The notes: generated from the sequence alone by a model not told the origin. DNA of 64,000 nucleotides from an uncultured Pelagibacteraceae bacterium (GCA_902622825.1 CACNRH010000003.1:1-64000), one strand, 5' to 3'; positions 9,174 to 23,863 are shown, counted from the first letter of the stretch. Translations and numbers: made by a program.

Positions 9174-10024
9174 TAAAAATTTTCCTTTTTTGCGTCAGTT
9201 AATTGTACAGTAACAAAAGAAAGTTGATTAGGGTCGGAGAATAATTTTACTTTTATCGATTTTTCTTCAACAATAGTTTTACCAATAGGTAATCCAGGTA
9301 TCAAAACACCATCTTTTCCAGAGGTAAAAACACTGATATTTGGTTCGGCTTCATAAGTTTCGGGCAAATATTCCATTGCAGGATCCCTTCCGCCTTTACC
9401 AGTCAGTATGGCCTGATTAGATTTTTCTCCAAAAGTGACGGGAATACGACTATTCAAATCATTTAATAATAACACTCTTGAAGAAAGAAAATTCACTTCA
9501 ACTATTCTACCTACTAAATAATTTCCATCTAGCACCGGCATTCCTTTAGCTATGCCCGAACTTGAGCCTCTATTAATTATAATTGATTTTAAGAACGGAC
9601 TATTTTTATCTATTAAAACTTTTGCTAATGTGCTTTCGCTTAAAGTATTAGTATCAGACTCAAGTATTTTTTTCAGATTGTCATTCTGATTTGTTAAATA
9701 TTCAACTTGAAACTCTTCTTTTCTTAACCTTTCGATCTCATCTTTTAATAATTTATTTTCTTTGTAGGTAAAAATAAGATCAGATGCACCTTCTTTAGTA
9801 TATGTAAAAAGTTTAAAAGGCGAAGTGGCGATATTGGAAACTCTATACAAACCATCGCTTATAAGGTTTTTAGTTAACTTTATACCTTTAACATTATAAA
9901 AATCTAAAAAAAAAATTATTGTCGATATTATAAATAGAAAAAAAAGTGAAAATTTTTGTCTAGCACCTTTTTTAAGAAGCGCTGACCGAACTGCTATACC
10001 AAAATCTTCTCTGCTCGTAGACAT
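9173..10024 (-). CDS. mreC: Rod shape-determining protein MreC
   Basis: TM, coiled coil, IINRGSSSGIAKGMPVLDGNYLVGRIVEV. Confidence 0.9.
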   Translation of the reverse strand: MSTSREDFGIAVRSALLKKGARQKFSLFFLFIISTIIFFLDFYNVKGIKLTKNLISDGLYRVSNIATSPFKLFTYTKEGASDLIFTYKENKLLKDEIERLRKEEFQVEYLTNQNDNLKKILESDTNTLSESTLAKVLIDKNSPFLKSIIINRGSSSGIAKGMPVLDGNYLVGRIVEVNFLSSRVLLLNDLNSRIPVTFGEKSNQAILTGKGGRDPAMEYLPETYEAEPNISVFTSGKDGVLIPGLPIGKTIVEEKSIKVKLFSDPNQLSFVTVQLTDAKKENF

Positions 10025-10042
10025 TAATTTTAATCAACTAAA

Positions 10043-12659
<2,617 letters not shown>

Positions 12660-12668
12660 AAGCTGAGA

Positions 12669-12698
12669 TGCATATTACAAGTAAAACGAGAATATGCA
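12669..12698. promoter_or_regulatory. Inverted repeat upstream of leuA, possible operator or UTR hairpin
   Basis: TGCATATT-N14-AATATGCA, a perfect 8-bp inverted repeat in the ilvC-leuA gap. Confidence 0.35.
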
Positions 12699-12740
12699 AA
12701 TACTTTAAATAAATTGATTAAATATTTTGATCAGATTGGG

Positions 12741-13766
<1,026 letters not shown>

Positions 13767-13769
13767 TTA

Positions 13770-14318
13770 TTAATTAAATATTTTTGCTCCCTTTGTCATT
13801 GCTACTGCCCCAGTTCTTGAAGTACTTATCAGACCATAAGGTCTTAAATCAAGTGTCAATTTATCTATTTCTCTTCTTAAAGCTGTAACTTGAATAACAC
13901 ACGATTTACTTGATTTGTCTAAAATTATTGGGTTGTATTTTTTACAAATGATTTTGACTTTAGTTTGTTTTTTTGAATTACCTAATATCTTAAATAAAGC
14001 CATTTCTCTAAACAAAATTTCTTTATCATTACGCTTGAAATCAGCAACTTTATGAACTGGGATAAGTTTTTTTAGTTGAAGCTTTATCTGTTCAATTACC
14101 TGGGGAGTTCCTTCTGTTACAATTGTTATTCTGGAAATATGTTTTTTTTTATCTACCTCTGCTACAGCTAGTGACTCTATATTATATCCTCTTCCAGAAA
14201 ATAATCCTGCAACCCTCGCCAAAACCCCTGCTTCATTATCTACCCATACTACAAGTATGTGTCTCTCCAACTTACCAATTTTTCCAGGTGTACTATAAGC
14301 AGATTTTGATTTAGGCAT
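13770..14318 (-). CDS. ilvN: Acetolactate synthase small subunit
   Basis: ACT domain VDNEAGVLARVAGLFSGRGYNIESL. Confidence 0.94.
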   Translation of the reverse strand: MPKSKSAYSTPGKIGKLERHILVVWVDNEAGVLARVAGLFSGRGYNIESLAVAEVDKKKHISRITIVTEGTPQVIEQIKLQLKKLIPVHKVADFKRNDKEILFREMALFKILGNSKKQTKVKIICKKYNPIILDKSSKSCVIQVTALRREIDKLTLDLRPYGLISTSRTGAVAMTKGAKIFN

Positions 14319-16090
14319 TAAACTAATATTTTCCCTTCATCAGATATTTCCTCTTCCTCTTCAGGTCCGAGTATCATTTGATTGTGGGGTTTGCCGGATG
14401 GGATCATTGGAAAACAATTTTCAGATTTATCTACAACACAATCAAATATTACAGGTTTATTAATATTTACCATTTCCTTAATTTTTTCGTCAAGTTCATC
14501 GGGTGTTTTAGCTCTTATACCTACACAACCATATGACTCGGCTAACTTAACAAAATCTGGTAGTGCAGCAGTATAACTTTCAGAATAATTTTTTTCGTGC
14601 AATAACTCCTGCCACTGTCTAACCATCCCCATATATTCATTATTTAAAATAAATATCTTTATAGGTAGTCTATATTGAACAGCTGTGGACATTTCTTGCA
14701 TTGTCATAAGAACTGAAGCTTCACCTGCTATATCAACGACTAACTTTTCGGGATGAGCTATTTGAACACCGATTGCTGCTGGTAAACCATAACCCATTGT
14801 TCCTAAGCCTCCAGATGTCATCCATCTATTCGGTTTTCTAAATTTATAATGTTGTGCTGCCCACATTTGATGCTGACCGACCTCTGTAGTTATGTACGTA
14901 TCTTGATCTTTTGTAATTTCATATAGTCTTTGTACAGCATGTTGTGGTTTAATAACTTTATTGCTATTTATAAAATTTAAAGACTTCTTTTCTCTCCAGT
15001 TTTCAATTTGCTCCCACCATTTGGATGTATTATGTTTATTGGATGATAAAAAGTTTTTATTTTTTTCTTTGAATCTTTTTATTAAACTTTTTAAAAGCTG
15101 TCCAACATCACTTGTGATTGCTAAATCAACTTTAATGTTTTTACCGATCGAGGAAGGATCTATATCTACATGAATTTTTTTTGAGTTGGGAGAAAACTCA
15201 TCTACTTTTCCGGTAATTCTATCGTCAAATCTTGCACCTATATTAATCATTAAATCACAATCGTGCATAGCGTTATTTGCTTCGTATGTTCCATGCATAC
15301 CTAGCATACCAAGAAATTGCTGATCGTCTCCAGGATAAGCTCCTAAACCTTGAAGCGTTGACGTGATAGGAAATCCAGTAATACTTACCAACTCTCTCAA
15401 AAGTGTACTTGCCTCTGGCCCAGAATTAATAACACCGCCTCCAGTATAAAAAATTGGCCTTGTGGAGCTTTTCATCATTTCAATGAATTTGTCTAAGTCT
15501 TTATTAGAAATTTTTGAAGTAGCTTTACCATTTAGTTTTTTCTTTAATTTGTTGTTAGTGAATTTATATATCCCTTTTTTAAATTGAATATCTTTAGGTA
15601 TGTCTATTAGTACAGGACCTGGTCTACCGGTCGTTGCAACTTCAAATGCCAAGTGTAAAGTTTCCGAAAGTTTATTTACATCTTTTACTAGCCAGTTATG
15701 TTTTGTACATGGTCTTGTGATTCCTGTTGTATCACATTCCTGAAATGCATCAGTACCAATTAAATGAGTTGGAACCTGTCCTGAAATGCAAACTAATGGA
15801 ACTGAGTCCATGTATGCATCGGTTAACGCAGTTACAGCATTAGTTGCACCTGGACCAGACGTCACTAGCATTACTCCAGCTTTACCACTTGATCTCGCAT
15901 AACCCTCTGCTGCGTGTCCTGCTCCTTGTTCGTGTCTTGCTAAAATATGTTTAACTGATTTATGATTTTTTAATTCATCATAAATAGGTAAAACTGCACC
16001 GCCTGGATAACCAAAAATATATTCAACCTTTTGGTCGATTAAGGCTTTAAAAACAATTTCTGCACCTGTGAATAATTTTGGCATCTTCAC
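14318..16090 (-). CDS. ilvB: Acetolactate synthase large subunit
   Basis: ThDP enzyme; IFGYPGGAVLPIYD; LVTSGPGATNAVT. Confidence 0.95.
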   Translation of the reverse strand: MKMPKLFTGAEIVFKALIDQKVEYIFGYPGGAVLPIYDELKNHKSVKHILARHEQGAGHAAEGYARSSGKAGVMLVTSGPGATNAVTALTDAYMDSVPLVCISGQVPTHLIGTDAFQECDTTGITRPCTKHNWLVKDVNKLSETLHLAFEVATTGRPGPVLIDIPKDIQFKKGIYKFTNNKLKKKLNGKATSKISNKDLDKFIEMMKSSTRPIFYTGGGVINSGPEASTLLRELVSITGFPITSTLQGLGAYPGDDQQFLGMLGMHGTYEANNAMHDCDLMINIGARFDDRITGKVDEFSPNSKKIHVDIDPSSIGKNIKVDLAITSDVGQLLKSLIKRFKEKNKNFLSSNKHNTSKWWEQIENWREKKSLNFINSNKVIKPQHAVQRLYEITKDQDTYITTEVGQHQMWAAQHYKFRKPNRWMTSGGLGTMGYGLPAAIGVQIAHPEKLVVDIAGEASVLMTMQEMSTAVQYRLPIKIFILNNEYMGMVRQWQELLHEKNYSESYTAALPDFVKLAESYGCVGIRAKTPDELDEKIKEMVNINKPVIFDCVVDKSENCFPMIPSGKPHNQMILGPEEEEEISDEGKILV

Positions 16091-16121
16091 AATCTACAGG
16101 AGAATTTAATTGAATCAAGTT

Positions 16122-17060
16122 TTAGCTTACCTCTTTTAAAATTTTTTTAAAAAGATTTGAAGATTTATCGCTATAAACCCTTATCCAGTCAGCCATATGA
16201 CCTCTCGACCAAGTGCTCTGTCGTTTTGCGTACTGCCTAGTTTTGATATTAATGTTATCAATTAATTGCTTATATGTCTGCCTCCCCTCAAAAAATGATT
16301 TAATTTCAGCAATACCTATAATTTTATTGGCGGGAAGAGACTTAATTATATTTAAATTTAAAAAGTTTTTTACCTCTTTTAAGCACTTTTGATCCGCTAA
16401 AATTTTTTTTGTCCTATCATTTATCTTAATCAGCAATTTTTCTCTCGGAATATTTAAGTAAATTTTTCTTACGTCATATTCTGTGAAATCCGATTTTGTA
16501 TTTTTTGCCCATTCATATATGGACTTTTTTGTGAATCTTTTAACTTCAAATGCTCTTAAAACTCTTTGCGTATCAGATGCTAAAATTTTATTTTTACAAA
16601 GCGGATCTGAGGAAATTAACTTTTTGTAAAATTTTTTATAGCCGATTTTTTCATATATTTTTTTTACGGCTTCTCTCTTTTTATTACTAATTGTAGGTAT
16701 TCTACTTAATCCTGAAGTGACTGCTTTAAAATAAAGACCTGTCCCTCCTACCAAAATTGGTACTTTACCTTTTTTAGTTATATTTATTGCACATCTTTTT
16801 ACTTTTTTGAGCCACTGTCCAACTGAAAACTTACCGCTAACTGATTGAAATCCATAGAGATGATGTTTAACTTTTTTTAAATCTGTTATCTTTGGCCTTG
16901 AAGATAAAATAGATATCTCTTTATAAATTTGCATACTATCTGCATTTATAATTTCTCCGTTAATTCTTTTTGCTAACAAAACTGATAGTTGAGACTTACC
17001 AGATGCAGTAGGGCCAGAGATTAAAATTATTTTTTTGTTATTATTTGATTTTAACCCCAA
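16122..17060 (-). CDS. miaA: tRNA dimethylallyltransferase
   Basis: IILISGPTASGKSQLS; INADSMQIYKE; VGGTGLYFKA. Confidence 0.94.
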   Translation of the reverse strand: MGLKSNNNKKIILISGPTASGKSQLSVLLAKRINGEIINADSMQIYKEISILSSRPKITDLKKVKHHLYGFQSVSGKFSVGQWLKKVKRCAINITKKGKVPILVGGTGLYFKAVTSGLSRIPTISNKKREAVKKIYEKIGYKKFYKKLISSDPLCKNKILASDTQRVLRAFEVKRFTKKSIYEWAKNTKSDFTEYDVRKIYLNIPREKLLIKINDRTKKILADQKCLKEVKNFLNLNIIKSLPANKIIGIAEIKSFFEGRQTYKQLIDNINIKTRQYAKRQSTWSRGHMADWIRVYSDKSSNLFKKILKEVS

Positions 17061-18465
17061 GATATCTTCTTTGGTTTCTGTTGTTGATAACAGTTAGTAA
17101 AAGAGTTTGCTCTTTTTGACTAATTATATTTTTTACTACTCTATTAAGTTCAGATGAGGACTTGATTGGTCTTTTTTGTACCTCAATTATAATATCATTT
17201 TTGTTTAATAGTCCCGAAAGTGGGCTGTTATTATATATCTCATTAATTACTGAACCTGTAATAGAACTTTTTAAATTTCTTGTTTTCCTGTCATTGGCAT
17301 TTATATCTCTCACATTTATTTTTAAACTGTCTATATCGAAGTTTTTACTACTCTTGGGCTTCGATGTTTTCTTTTCTTTAAACTCACTAGATGACTCTAG
17401 TCTACCTAAAACTAATCTTTTTGAAACCATTCGTTTATTTCGCCAAATTTTAAGCTGAACACTTTTACCAACTGCTGTGTTAGCAACGACTTTTGGTAGC
17501 GTCCTCATTGTATCAATTTTTTTTCCATCGAACTCAAGAATTATATCGCCGGGCTTAATGCCAGCTTTATCTGCGGGACTTTTGTCACTTACACTAGCAA
17601 CTAAAGCACCTTGGGGTTTTTTTAAATTTTCTACTTCGGCAATTTCTTTCGTAACTTGCTGTATCCTTACTCCCAACCACCCTCTTCTTGTCTCTCCAAA
17701 TTTTATTAACTGATCTATAACGTTAGAAGCAGCATTTGCAGGTATAGCAAATCCTATTCCGATAGAACCAGCTTGACCTGGAGCTATTATCGCTGTGTTT
17801 ATTCCAACCACATCGCCATCAAGATTGAACAAAGGTCCTCCAGAGTTACCTTGATTGATAGATGCATCTGTTTGTATAAAATCATCATAACGAGTAAGAT
17901 TAATATCTCTATTTCTTGCAGATATAATTCCTGAAGTTACTGTTCCACCTAAACCAAATGGATTTCCTATAGCCACAACCCAATCTCCAACTCTAGCTTT
18001 GTCAGAGTCGCCAAATTTTACTGGAGTGAATTTCTCGTTGGTTTCAATTTTTAACACTGCTATATCTGCATACGGATCTGCACCAACAACCGCAGCTTTA
18101 TACTCTTTATCTTTTATTCTTACTATTATGTCTTCAGCATTAGCAATTACATGATTATTGGTCACCACTGTTCCATCATCACTTATAATAAATCCTGAAC
18201 CCAATGATGATGCTTTTCGTTCAGTAGGCGTTTGGAACTCTTTAAACATATCTTCAAAAGGTGAACCTGGTGGAAATTGAAATGGAAAAGGATTTGCTGC
18301 AGATCTTACTGTCTGCGTCGTTGAAATATTTACGACTGATGGCATTAATTTTTCTGCTAAATCAGCAAATGACTCAGGGGCTGATCTTGACAGCGCTGAC
18401 GTAATAAACGTTGAAAAGAGAATTAAAATTGATAATTTTTTAATGAATCTCATCTTATATACCAA
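17041..18465 (-). CDS. DegP/Do family serine protease
   Basis: Signal peptide, TNNHVI, DIAVLKIE, QGNSGGPLFN catalytic motifs and PDZ domains. Confidence 0.92.
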   Translation of the reverse strand: MVYKMRFIKKLSILILFSTFITSALSRSAPESFADLAEKLMPSVVNISTTQTVRSAANPFPFQFPPGSPFEDMFKEFQTPTERKASSLGSGFIISDDGTVVTNNHVIANAEDIIVRIKDKEYKAAVVGADPYADIAVLKIETNEKFTPVKFGDSDKARVGDWVVAIGNPFGLGGTVTSGIISARNRDINLTRYDDFIQTDASINQGNSGGPLFNLDGDVVGINTAIIAPGQAGSIGIGFAIPANAASNVIDQLIKFGETRRGWLGVRIQQVTKEIAEVENLKKPQGALVASVSDKSPADKAGIKPGDIILEFDGKKIDTMRTLPKVVANTAVGKSVQLKIWRNKRMVSKRLVLGRLESSSEFKEKKTSKPKSSKNFDIDSLKINVRDINANDRKTRNLKSSITGSVINEIYNNSPLSGLLNKNDIIIEVQKRPIKSSSELNRVVKNIISQKEQTLLLTVINNRNQRRYLGVKIK

Positions 18466-18632
18466 ATTATAATAAAACCGATTGATAGAAATAATATGCC
18501 AGTTAGTCTTAATTTATTATTTGGAATATTCTCTATCATTTTAAGCATATTTTTTATTCTTGACGGAAACATGGCAACGATTAAACCCTCTATAAATAAA
18601 AGCAATCCTATTGCAGTTATAAGGTCTTTCAT
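18450..18632 (-). CDS. DUF2065-like small membrane protein
   Basis: 60 aa, LLFIEGLIVAMFPSRIKNML, between degP and hflC. Confidence 0.75.
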   Translation of the reverse strand: MKDLITAIGLLLFIEGLIVAMFPSRIKNMLKMIENIPNNKLRLTGILFLSIGFIIIWYIR

Positions 18633-18642
18633 TATTATTAGG

Positions 18643-19521
18643 TTAATTTTTTTTCGATTTAATTAGGCCAGATTTCCCAAAAAATTTGAAGAAGTCACTG
18701 TCTGGCGAAAGAATTAAGGATGTATCGCCCCCAATTAAAGATTTTTCGTATGATTGCATAGCTCTGTAAAAACTAAAAAATGAAGGATCTCTACCGAAAG
18801 CATTAGCAAATATTTTGTTTCTTTGACCATCGCCCTCACCTTTCATTATTTCTGATTTTTTCTTAGCATTAGCGAGAATTACTGTTACTTCTTTGTCGGC
18901 TGTAGATTTAATCTTCGTAGCTATTTCCGCACCTTGCGCTCTAAACTCTTTGGCTTCTCTTTGTCTTTCTGTTTGCATACGTGCATATATTGCATCGCTG
19001 TTAGCTTGCGGTAAGTCAGCTCGTTTAATTCTGACATCAACTATTTCAATTCCAAAATTTTGTGCCTCTCTATTAACATCGTTTTGAATTATCGACATTT
19101 GTTTTGCTCTGTCCTTTGAGAGAAGTGTAGCTAAATCTTGTCTTCCTAAAACACCCCTAATTCTTGAGTTAATAATTGTAGCTAATCTTTGTCGAGCCAC
19201 TCTTTCATTTCCAACAGATATATAAAATTTTAATGGGTCTATTATTTTAAATCTTGCAAAGGCATCGACTATTAATCTCTTTTGATCAGCTGCTATTACT
19301 TCTTCTGGTGGATTGTCTAAGTTTAAAACTCTTTTGTCGAGGAACGCAACATTTTGTATAAAAGGTAGTTTAAAGTTTAAACCAGATTTTTTTATAATTT
19401 TTTTTGGATCACCAAACTGTAATACTATAGCTTGATTTATTTCTTGAACAATAAAGATTGACTGAAAAGCTGTTACTCCTAAAACAACTATAATCGGAAG
19501 TAAAAATTTAGAAACTTTCAT
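18643..19521 (-). CDS. hflC: HflC, SPFH/band 7 protein
   Basis: FIVQEINQAIVLQFGDP; paired with hflK. Confidence 0.92.
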   Translation of the reverse strand: MKVSKFLLPIIVVLGVTAFQSIFIVQEINQAIVLQFGDPKKIIKKSGLNFKLPFIQNVAFLDKRVLNLDNPPEEVIAADQKRLIVDAFARFKIIDPLKFYISVGNERVARQRLATIINSRIRGVLGRQDLATLLSKDRAKQMSIIQNDVNREAQNFGIEIVDVRIKRADLPQANSDAIYARMQTERQREAKEFRAQGAEIATKIKSTADKEVTVILANAKKKSEIMKGEGDGQRNKIFANAFGRDPSFFSFYRAMQSYEKSLIGGDTSLILSPDSDFFKFFGKSGLIKSKKN

Positions 19522-20624
19522 TAACTATCTCCCTTAGGTTTTTTCAATTCTGGTAACGGCAAGTAAGGAACGACGCCTTGACCTGAATTTTTATCTATAA
19601 TAACTTTATCTATATCTGCTAAAACCTTTTCCATAGTTTCTAAATACATACGTTCTTGTGTAACTTGCTTTGCATTTTTATACTCATTATAAATTGCTAA
19701 AAATCTAGAAGCTTCACCTTCTGCAGCCGCAACTACTTCTTTCTTATATGCTTCTGCTTCTTGAAGTATTTTTTCAGCGTCACCTCGAGCCCTTGGTATA
19801 ACATCGTTAGCATACGCCTCGGCTTCATTTTTAGATCTTTCTCTATCCGCTCTGGCAGCTTGAACATCTCGGAACGCATCGATAACTTGGCTTGGTGGAT
19901 CCGCTTTTTGAGTTTGAACTTGTGTAATCTGAATTCCCGATCCGTACTCATCAAGTATGTTTTGTGTTATTTCCTGAACTTCAACCTCAATGTTTGATCT
20001 TCCCTCAGTCAAAATGGACTGTATCTCACTTTTTGCTATAACTTCTCTCATAGCTGTTTCAGAAGCGGCCTTTACTGTTTCTACAGGACTTTGAATATTA
20101 AAAAGAAATTTTCCAGCGTCTTTTATTACCCAAAAAACTGAGTAGTTGATGTCTACAATATTTTCATCCCCGGTAAGCATTAAGCTTTCTTCTGGTACTT
20201 CTCCAATACCTGAGGATCTTCCAGAGTCACTTGCTCCTCTGAAACCTACATCGATTCTATTAACTTTTGTAACTTTGGGTTTTAATACACGTTCGATTGG
20301 AAACGGAAAATGATAATTTAATCCAGGCTGTGTGGTGTTAACAAATTTTCCAAATCTTAATACTACCCCTTGTTCATCTGGAAGAACTCTATAAAGTCCG
20401 CTTAAGCCCCAGATCACAAGTAATATAAGTAATCCTAACACTATTGGTTTACTGCCGCCAGATTTTCCACCTGGTAAAAATTTATTTATCAATCTTTGTA
20501 AATTGCCAATTAATTCGTCTAAATTTGGAGGTTCTCTTCTTGCGCCAGAACCATTATTATCTCCCCGAGTAGGTCCTGATCCCCAGGGTGATTGATTTTT
20601 AAATATGTTACTAAATATCGCCAT
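19521..20624 (-). CDS. hflK: HflK, SPFH/band 7 protein
   Basis: N-terminal Gly-rich segment, YRVLPDEQGVVLRFGKFV. Confidence 0.92.
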   Translation of the reverse strand: MAIFSNIFKNQSPWGSGPTRGDNNGSGARREPPNLDELIGNLQRLINKFLPGGKSGGSKPIVLGLLILLVIWGLSGLYRVLPDEQGVVLRFGKFVNTTQPGLNYHFPFPIERVLKPKVTKVNRIDVGFRGASDSGRSSGIGEVPEESLMLTGDENIVDINYSVFWVIKDAGKFLFNIQSPVETVKAASETAMREVIAKSEIQSILTEGRSNIEVEVQEITQNILDEYGSGIQITQVQTQKADPPSQVIDAFRDVQAARADRERSKNEAEAYANDVIPRARGDAEKILQEAEAYKKEVVAAAEGEASRFLAIYNEYKNAKQVTQERMYLETMEKVLADIDKVIIDKNSGQGVVPYLPLPELKKPKGDS

Positions 20625-20697
20625 GCGATTTATATAGTGACTTTTGTGCCAAAAACAAGTTTAGTAACAGCGTTATAATGACTAGATTTAAGGATTT

Positions 20698-21501
20698 ATG
20701 AGTGACGAATTAAGAAAAAAACAGAAAAATAAGATTTTTTTAAAAAAACCAATCGATGGTATCCAAAAAACCTTAATGGTTTCTAGTGCTAAAGGGGGAG
20801 TGGGTAAATCAACAGTAGCTATCAACTTAGCTTGTGCTTTTAAAAAGATAGGGCTTACAGTAGGATATTTAGATGCTGACATCTACGGGCCCTCTTTACC
20901 AAAATTAATAAATAATAAAAAAAAACCTGAAACAAAAAATGGAAAATTAATACCTGTAGAAGAATTTGGGATAAAATTTATGAGTATGGGATTTTTAGTA
21001 AACGACAGCACTCCAATGATATGGAGGGGGCCAATGGTTATAAGTGCAATCAAAACTCTGACTGAAAAAGTTCTATGGGGTGACTTAGATATAATGGTGA
21101 TTGATATGCCTCCAGGAACTGGTGATGCCCAACTAACTTTCGCTCAAGATATAAAAATTGATGGAGCTGTAATTGTATCGACACCTCAAGATTTAGCTTT
21201 AGTGGATGTTGAGAGGGGAATTGAGATGTTTGAAAAAACTGAATTAAGGATACTAGGTTTAATAGAAAACATGAGTTTTTTAAAAACTGAAGATGGAAAA
21301 ATTATTGATTTATTTGGAAAAGGTGGAGTTGAAAAAATATCAAAAAAATATCAAAAAGAGCTTTTGGCACAAATTCCAATTCATAAAGACCTTAGAGTTT
21401 CAGCAGATGTAGGTAAGCCAATTGTTATTGAAAAAAATGAGCATGAAATTTCTAAAATTTTTATTGAGATGGCGAAAAAAATTAAACTAAGTTTTGACTA
21501 A
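20698..21501 (+). CDS. Mrp/NBP35-type Fe-S carrier ATPase
   Basis: [18 protein letters not shown] deviant Walker [12 protein letters not shown]. Confidence 0.92.
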   Translation: MSDELRKKQKNKIFLKKPIDGIQKTLMVSSAKGGVGKSTVAINLACAFKKIGLTVGYLDADIYGPSLPKLINNKKKPETKNGKLIPVEEFGIKFMSMGFLVNDSTPMIWRGPMVISAIKTLTEKVLWGDLDIMVIDMPPGTGDAQLTFAQDIKIDGAVIVSTPQDLALVDVERGIEMFEKTELRILGLIENMSFLKTEDGKIIDLFGKGGVEKISKKYQKELLAQIPIHKDLRVSADVGKPIVIEKNEHEISKIFIEMAKKIKLSFD

Positions 21502-22429
21502 ATCCAAAGGATCCCATTAACTCATTCCACTCTCTTTTAGAAAGACCAGAGCTTTCATAATCGCATTTTTTACCCTCTATCATCTTTTTAATAATTTCTT
21601 TTCCTTTAGCAGATAATTCCATTCCCCCTACCCTGTAATCTATAAATGCATCATAAGTTGTCGGCACCCATTTTTTTACGGTATTCATCATTACATCAGC
21701 GTATGCTCTAATTTCATATTGCGCGTGGCTGTCAGCTCTAAGTGACAAAAAATTTAAAAGATTTAAAAGATCAGTTTTCCAATACCATTGAGTATATGAA
21801 TTAAGTGTCAAATTCATTCTAGCTAATTCTCTAGCAAGACCTTGTTTTTTTTCGTCAATAATATCTCCATCATAAGTCTCGTTAAGCATTTTTTCATAGT
21901 TTTTATAATTTCTTTCTGCATCTTCCTTTAAAACATTAAGTATCTCATCTGCCTGTGACCCATTAATTAAGCTACCTCTACCTTGTCTATTATTTGTCGA
22001 TTGTGCTGCTAAATGCTGTTTGTCAGGAATATAAAATTCTTTATCTAAAATTGAATATCTTGCAGAGTATTCATTAACATTTGCAGTTCTATGTCTTATC
22101 CATTGCCTCGCTATAAAAATCGGTAGTTTTACATGATATTTAATTTCACACATTTCAAACGGAGTGCTGTGTCTGTGTCTCATCAAATACTTAATTAAAC
22201 CTGCATCAGTAGAAACTTTTTTTGTCCCTTTTCCATATGAAACTCTTGCAGATTGTACGATTGATGTATCGTCTCCCATGTAATCAACGACTCTTATAAA
22301 GCCATGATCGAGGACGGGTAAAGCCTCATATAATATTTTCTCTAATTCCGGAGATGTTACTCTTTTTGTAGTATTCTTTTGCGATTGTTGATCGAGAATT
22401 TCCTGATGTTGTTCTTTAGTAAGTTTCAT
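21482..22429 (-). CDS. thyX: FAD-dependent thymidylate synthase
   Basis: ThyX motif [15 protein letters not shown]. Confidence 0.95.
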   Translation of the reverse strand: MKLTKEQHQEILDQQSQKNTTKRVTSPELEKILYEALPVLDHGFIRVVDYMGDDTSIVQSARVSYGKGTKKVSTDAGLIKYLMRHRHSTPFEMCEIKYHVKLPIFIARQWIRHRTANVNEYSARYSILDKEFYIPDKQHLAAQSTNNRQGRGSLINGSQADEILNVLKEDAERNYKNYEKMLNETYDGDIIDEKKQGLARELARMNLTLNSYTQWYWKTDLLNLLNFLSLRADSHAQYEIRAYADVMMNTVKKWVPTTYDAFIDYRVGGMELSAKGKEIIKKMIEGKKCDYESSGLSKREWNELMGSFGFSQNLV

Positions 22430-22489
22430 AGAATTTATTTATTGAATCTATTCTAATACGTTTTATATTACAATTGTTGGTTTTCCAAC

Positions 22490-22732
22490 TATGACGATAA
22501 ACGAATCTCGTAATAAACATTGCGGACGTGGGGGCAGTACCCACCACCTCCACCATATACAACTTGAGGGGGTGAATTAGGCTCGACGAGTGTCTAAAAG
22601 TTTTTCTTTCGTCCGAGATGGTTCCGACGTAACGGGCTATTATAAATGCAAATAATAAATTTGCACTTGCTGCTTAATTAACTTGTTAATTAAGTGAACG
22701 GGGTTTGGGGCACCTGGCAACAGAACGCCCCT
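22490..22732 (+). ncRNA. ssrA: Circularly permuted two-piece tmRNA
   Basis: Acceptor piece ends CACCTCCACCA (22545-22555). Coding piece starts GGGGGTG (22568-22574), pairing with CACCTCC through a G3-U wobble. Tag ORF GCA AAT AAT AAA TTT GCA CTT GCT GCT TAA (22648-22677) encodes ANNKFALAA. The 5' limit is approximate. Confidence 0.88.
22707..22732 (+). repeat. 26-bp direct repeat, copy 1 (inside the 3' end of ssrA)
   Basis: GGGGCACCTGGCAACAGAACGCCCCT, identical to 23864-23889. Confidence 0.95.
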
Positions 22733-22815
22733 TACAACTTTCAAATTTTACTTAATTAATATTGCTAATCTAATAATGCAACCTAACTCGCCGAAGCTGT
22801 GACGAAACAAAACTA

Positions 22816-23751
22816 TTATTTAAGTTTCTCCTCAAAAAAATTTATCATTCTTTTTAAAGAGTCTTTGTCGGCTTTCTCATTGTATTGATTTGCTCGCCCT
22901 GGTAGATCATGAGCTTTTTCGTCACCTCTACTTAATTCTACAAGCATTTCATAATTAAATTGATGATGAGCATTTTCGTAAATAATAATCTGTAGCATGC
23001 CAGATGCAATTTGTTCAGGATCTCTTTGTTTCCACATTTTACAGTTTACAGATGAAAGCCACTCGTCTAATTCTCCTATCATGACCAAAACTGGTATTAA
23101 CAGTTTTTGTTTCCCGCAGGATGGATAAAAAGCTACTCCAGCATCAAACCAATGATTAACATTTTTAAAAAGATAGTTCTCTCTTATAAGCTCCCCAGCG
23201 AGAGATAAAACTGTCATTCCGCCTCTACTGCCTCCAGTTATTCCAAATTTACCATTTGATAGTTTTGGATATTTATTTTTTATAAATTTAATTACACTTA
23301 ATGAGCCCATATTTGGAGATGATCCTCTTGAAACTGTCCCTCTATCAACTCCAGTATTATAAAATATATCGTAGAGAACTACTCCAAAACCTTTTTCAAC
23401 TAATATGTCTGCGTATCTTCCATAAGTTTGTGCGGCTGCTCTGCTCATGCCTCCACTTCCTGGTACAATTACGACATATGGAGATGGTTTTTTATTTTTT
23501 GGTTTCCAATGAAATATATAATAATCATCTCCAGTAGGTTTTTCGCCTCTTTGTTTTTGAACCATTGTGAGAGGAAATTTTATACCTTTAATTTTTTTTA
23601 CTTTTGGGAAGTTTTTACACTCTGGATTATATTTACAGGATAACTCTTTTTTTTCCTTAAGATTTTTGCCTTCGTATTTCTTCTTTTTCTCTGCATGAAC
23701 AACTCCGCTACACAACAAACTTAAAATCACGATAGTTAAAACCTTTTTCAT
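22816..23751 (-). CDS. Secreted alpha/beta hydrolase, dienelactone hydrolase-like
   Basis: Signal peptide MKKVLTIVILSLLCSGVVHA (start at 23751 preferred over 23769); VIVPGSGGMSRAAAQTYGRYADIL; nucleophile elbow GGSRGG. Confidence 0.8.
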   Translation of the reverse strand: MKKVLTIVILSLLCSGVVHAEKKKKYEGKNLKEKKELSCKYNPECKNFPKVKKIKGIKFPLTMVQKQRGEKPTGDDYYIFHWKPKNKKPSPYVVIVPGSGGMSRAAAQTYGRYADILVEKGFGVVLYDIFYNTGVDRGTVSRGSSPNMGSLSVIKFIKNKYPKLSNGKFGITGGSRGGMTVLSLAGELIRENYLFKNVNHWFDAGVAFYPSCGKQKLLIPVLVMIGELDEWLSSVNCKMWKQRDPEQIASGMLQIIIYENAHHQFNYEMLVELSRGDEKAHDLPGRANQYNEKADKDSLKRMINFFEEKLK

Positions 23752-23863
23752 ACTACACGAATCTAGCATAAATCTTACCGATCCTCTGCCGAAATTTTAC
23801 TAAAAGTTTTAAGTTTTTAACAATCGCAAATGGCTTATATTAAGGAATAATGTTACAAAGTCC

